A stretch of 64,000 nt of DNA from an uncultured Mucilaginibacter sp. (lineage in GTDB: Bacteria; Bacteroidota; Bacteroidia; Sphingobacteriales; Sphingobacteriaceae): contig NZ_CAMLHX010000015.1 of NCBI RefSeq assembly GCF_946479965.1, positions 1 through 64,000 of the forward strand, read 5' to 3'. The notes under the pieces are model-generated. The model did no database searches. It had not been told where the DNA came from and worked only from the letters and a program-made list of their open reading frames with translations. Shown piece by piece: positions 63,275 through 64,000 of this stretch (its first letter is position 1; each line of letters starts with the position of its first letter). The position numbers and the translations under genes were made by a program.

Positions 63275-63742
63275 ATGGCCAGTTATAACCTTAATGTCAA
63301 CGGCAAGACCATGACCGTTGAAGCTGATCCGGATACCCCAATGTTATGGGTATTGCGTGATCATTTAAACTTAGTAGGCACTAAGTTTGGTTGCGGTATT
63401 GCACAATGCGGCGCCTGTACCATTCATGTTAATGGAACTGCAACACGCTCATGCCAGTTACAGGTGGCATCGGTGGGCAAAAATAAGATAACCACTATAG
63501 AGGGACTTAGTCCGGACGGGAACCATCCTTTACAAAAAGCATGGGAAGAAATTGATGTTGCACAGTGCGGTTATTGCCAGGCCGGCCAAATAATGGCAGC
63601 GGCTTCGTTATTAAAAACAAAACCAAAACCAACCGATGCGGATATTGACGCGGCTATGAATAATATATGCCGTTGTGGCACACATTACCGCATCCGAAAA
63701 GCCATCCATTTGGCTGCTGAGAAAGGAGGAGTAGCGAAATGA
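63275..63742 (+). CDS. (2Fe-2S)-binding subunit of isoquinoline-1-oxidoreductase-like molybdenum enzyme
   Basis: A 155-residue iron-sulfur subunit. The plant-type N-terminal cluster uses Cys40, Cys45, Cys48 and Cys60 in [16 protein letters not shown] and TRSC. The second cluster uses Cys98, Cys101, Cys132 and Cys134 (QCGYCQAG...CRCG). This two-cluster layout is that of xanthine-dehydrogenase-family small subunits (IorA type). It passes electrons from the molybdenum centre. The next gene starts within its stop (ATGA), so the two are an operon. The substrate is unknown. Confidence 0.95.
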   Translation: MASYNLNVNGKTMTVEADPDTPMLWVLRDHLNLVGTKFGCGIAQCGACTIHVNGTATRSCQLQVASVGKNKITTIEGLSPDGNHPLQKAWEEIDVAQCGYCQAGQIMAAASLLKTKPKPTDADIDAAMNNICRCGTHYRIRKAIHLAAEKGGVAK

Positions 63743-64000
63743 TAGATCAATCAACATCAAGACGGAACTTTTTAAAGATCACGTCAATAGCCGGTGGCGG
63801 TATGCTGGTTGGCTTTAATATGATAGCCGATTCGGCTTTGGGCAATGCTGCTGATGCAGTTTTCGCGCCGAATGCCTATGTTTCTATCAGTTCAAAGGGT
63901 GTGGTAACGTTGATGTCGCCTAACCCGGAGATAGGGCAGGGCGTTAAAACCGCGCTACCTATGATCCTTGCAGAAGAGCTTGAAGTTAAATGGGATGATG
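63739..64000 (+). CDS. Isoquinoline-1-oxidoreductase-like large (molybdopterin) subunit, 3' truncated by window end
   Basis: The ATG at 63739 overlaps the small-subunit stop (ATGA), and the frame is open to base 64000 (87 codons). The start [21 protein letters not shown] has a twin-arginine signal (SRRNFLK), so the complex is probably exported folded. [45 protein letters not shown] matches the N-terminus of aldehyde-oxidase/xanthine-dehydrogenase-type subunits (IorB). GAAAGGAGGA (63721-63730) precedes the ATG, an unusually strong Shine-Dalgarno sequence for this phylum. Confidence 0.92.
   Translation, partial: MIDQSTSRRNFLKITSIAGGGMLVGFNMIADSALGNAADAVFAPNAYVSISSKGVVTLMSPNPEIGQGVKTALPMILAEELEVKWDD

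Overview
The window looks like chromosomal DNA of a Bacteroidota bacterium of the family Sphingobacteriaceae, most like Mucilaginibacter or Pedobacter. This rests on the SusC/SusD pair, on families typical of the phylum (DUF4293, DUF2490, DUF3857-transglutaminase, DUF4180, GH95, GH54), on a TAnnTTTG promoter-like box, on weak Shine-Dalgarno signals, and on moderate GC with many short palindromic repeats. The genus is an inference. I see no phage, integrase, transposase gene, CRISPR array or rRNA.

Layout. 1-4.9 kb: 3' part of a SusC receptor and its SusD partner, closed by a strong terminator. 4.9-12 kb: oxidoreductase, acetyltransferase, DUF2490 protein, AI-2E-type permease, lipoprotein, an overlooked 57-residue membrane protein and a DUF3857/transglutaminase/DUF2569 protein. 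12-25 kb: PH-domain protein, large secreted MG2-like protein, aminotransferase, desaturase, flavin monooxygenase-like protein, MaoC hydratase, ABC exporter, truA, DUF892, DUF4293 and YceH. 25.2-26 kb: a gene-free stretch with an intergenic repeat and a 544-bp MITE-like element. 26-36 kb: S41 peptidase, the glgA-glgC pair, sterol-desaturase-like hydroxylase, diadenylate cyclase CdaA, truncated globin, TerC protein and polyprenyl synthase. 36.5-43 kb: two-component system, TlpA-like protein, first GH95 enzyme and DUF1905 protein. 43.4 kb: tRNA-Ser(GGA). 43.7 kb: Arr-type ADP-ribosyltransferase with a helical N-terminal extension. 44.5-49 kb: five-gene signalling operon with overlapping genes. 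49.3-51 kb: ECF sigma factor, DoxX-like protein and a small conserved protein. 51-56 kb: GH43 and second GH95. 56-59 kb: DUF4287 and an operon ending in a hybrid kinase. 59.3-64 kb: DUF4180, a multidomain GH54-type arabinofuranosidase, and the start of an isoquinoline-oxidoreductase-like molybdenum enzyme pair.

Main themes are glycan use (SusCD, two GH95, GH43, GH54 against fucosyl and arabinosyl side chains), glycogen synthesis, and dense histidine-kinase signalling. The most unusual non-coding signal is a family of intergenic repeats at 8.9, 25.3 and 53.4 kb. They share a core of about 35 bp and carry arrays of a short GNAAC motif whose N is mainly C, A or G according to the copy, with the same base seen in inverted GTTNC motifs. 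One arm of the MITE-like element is interrupted by an 18-bp palindrome that also occurs at 23.36 kb.
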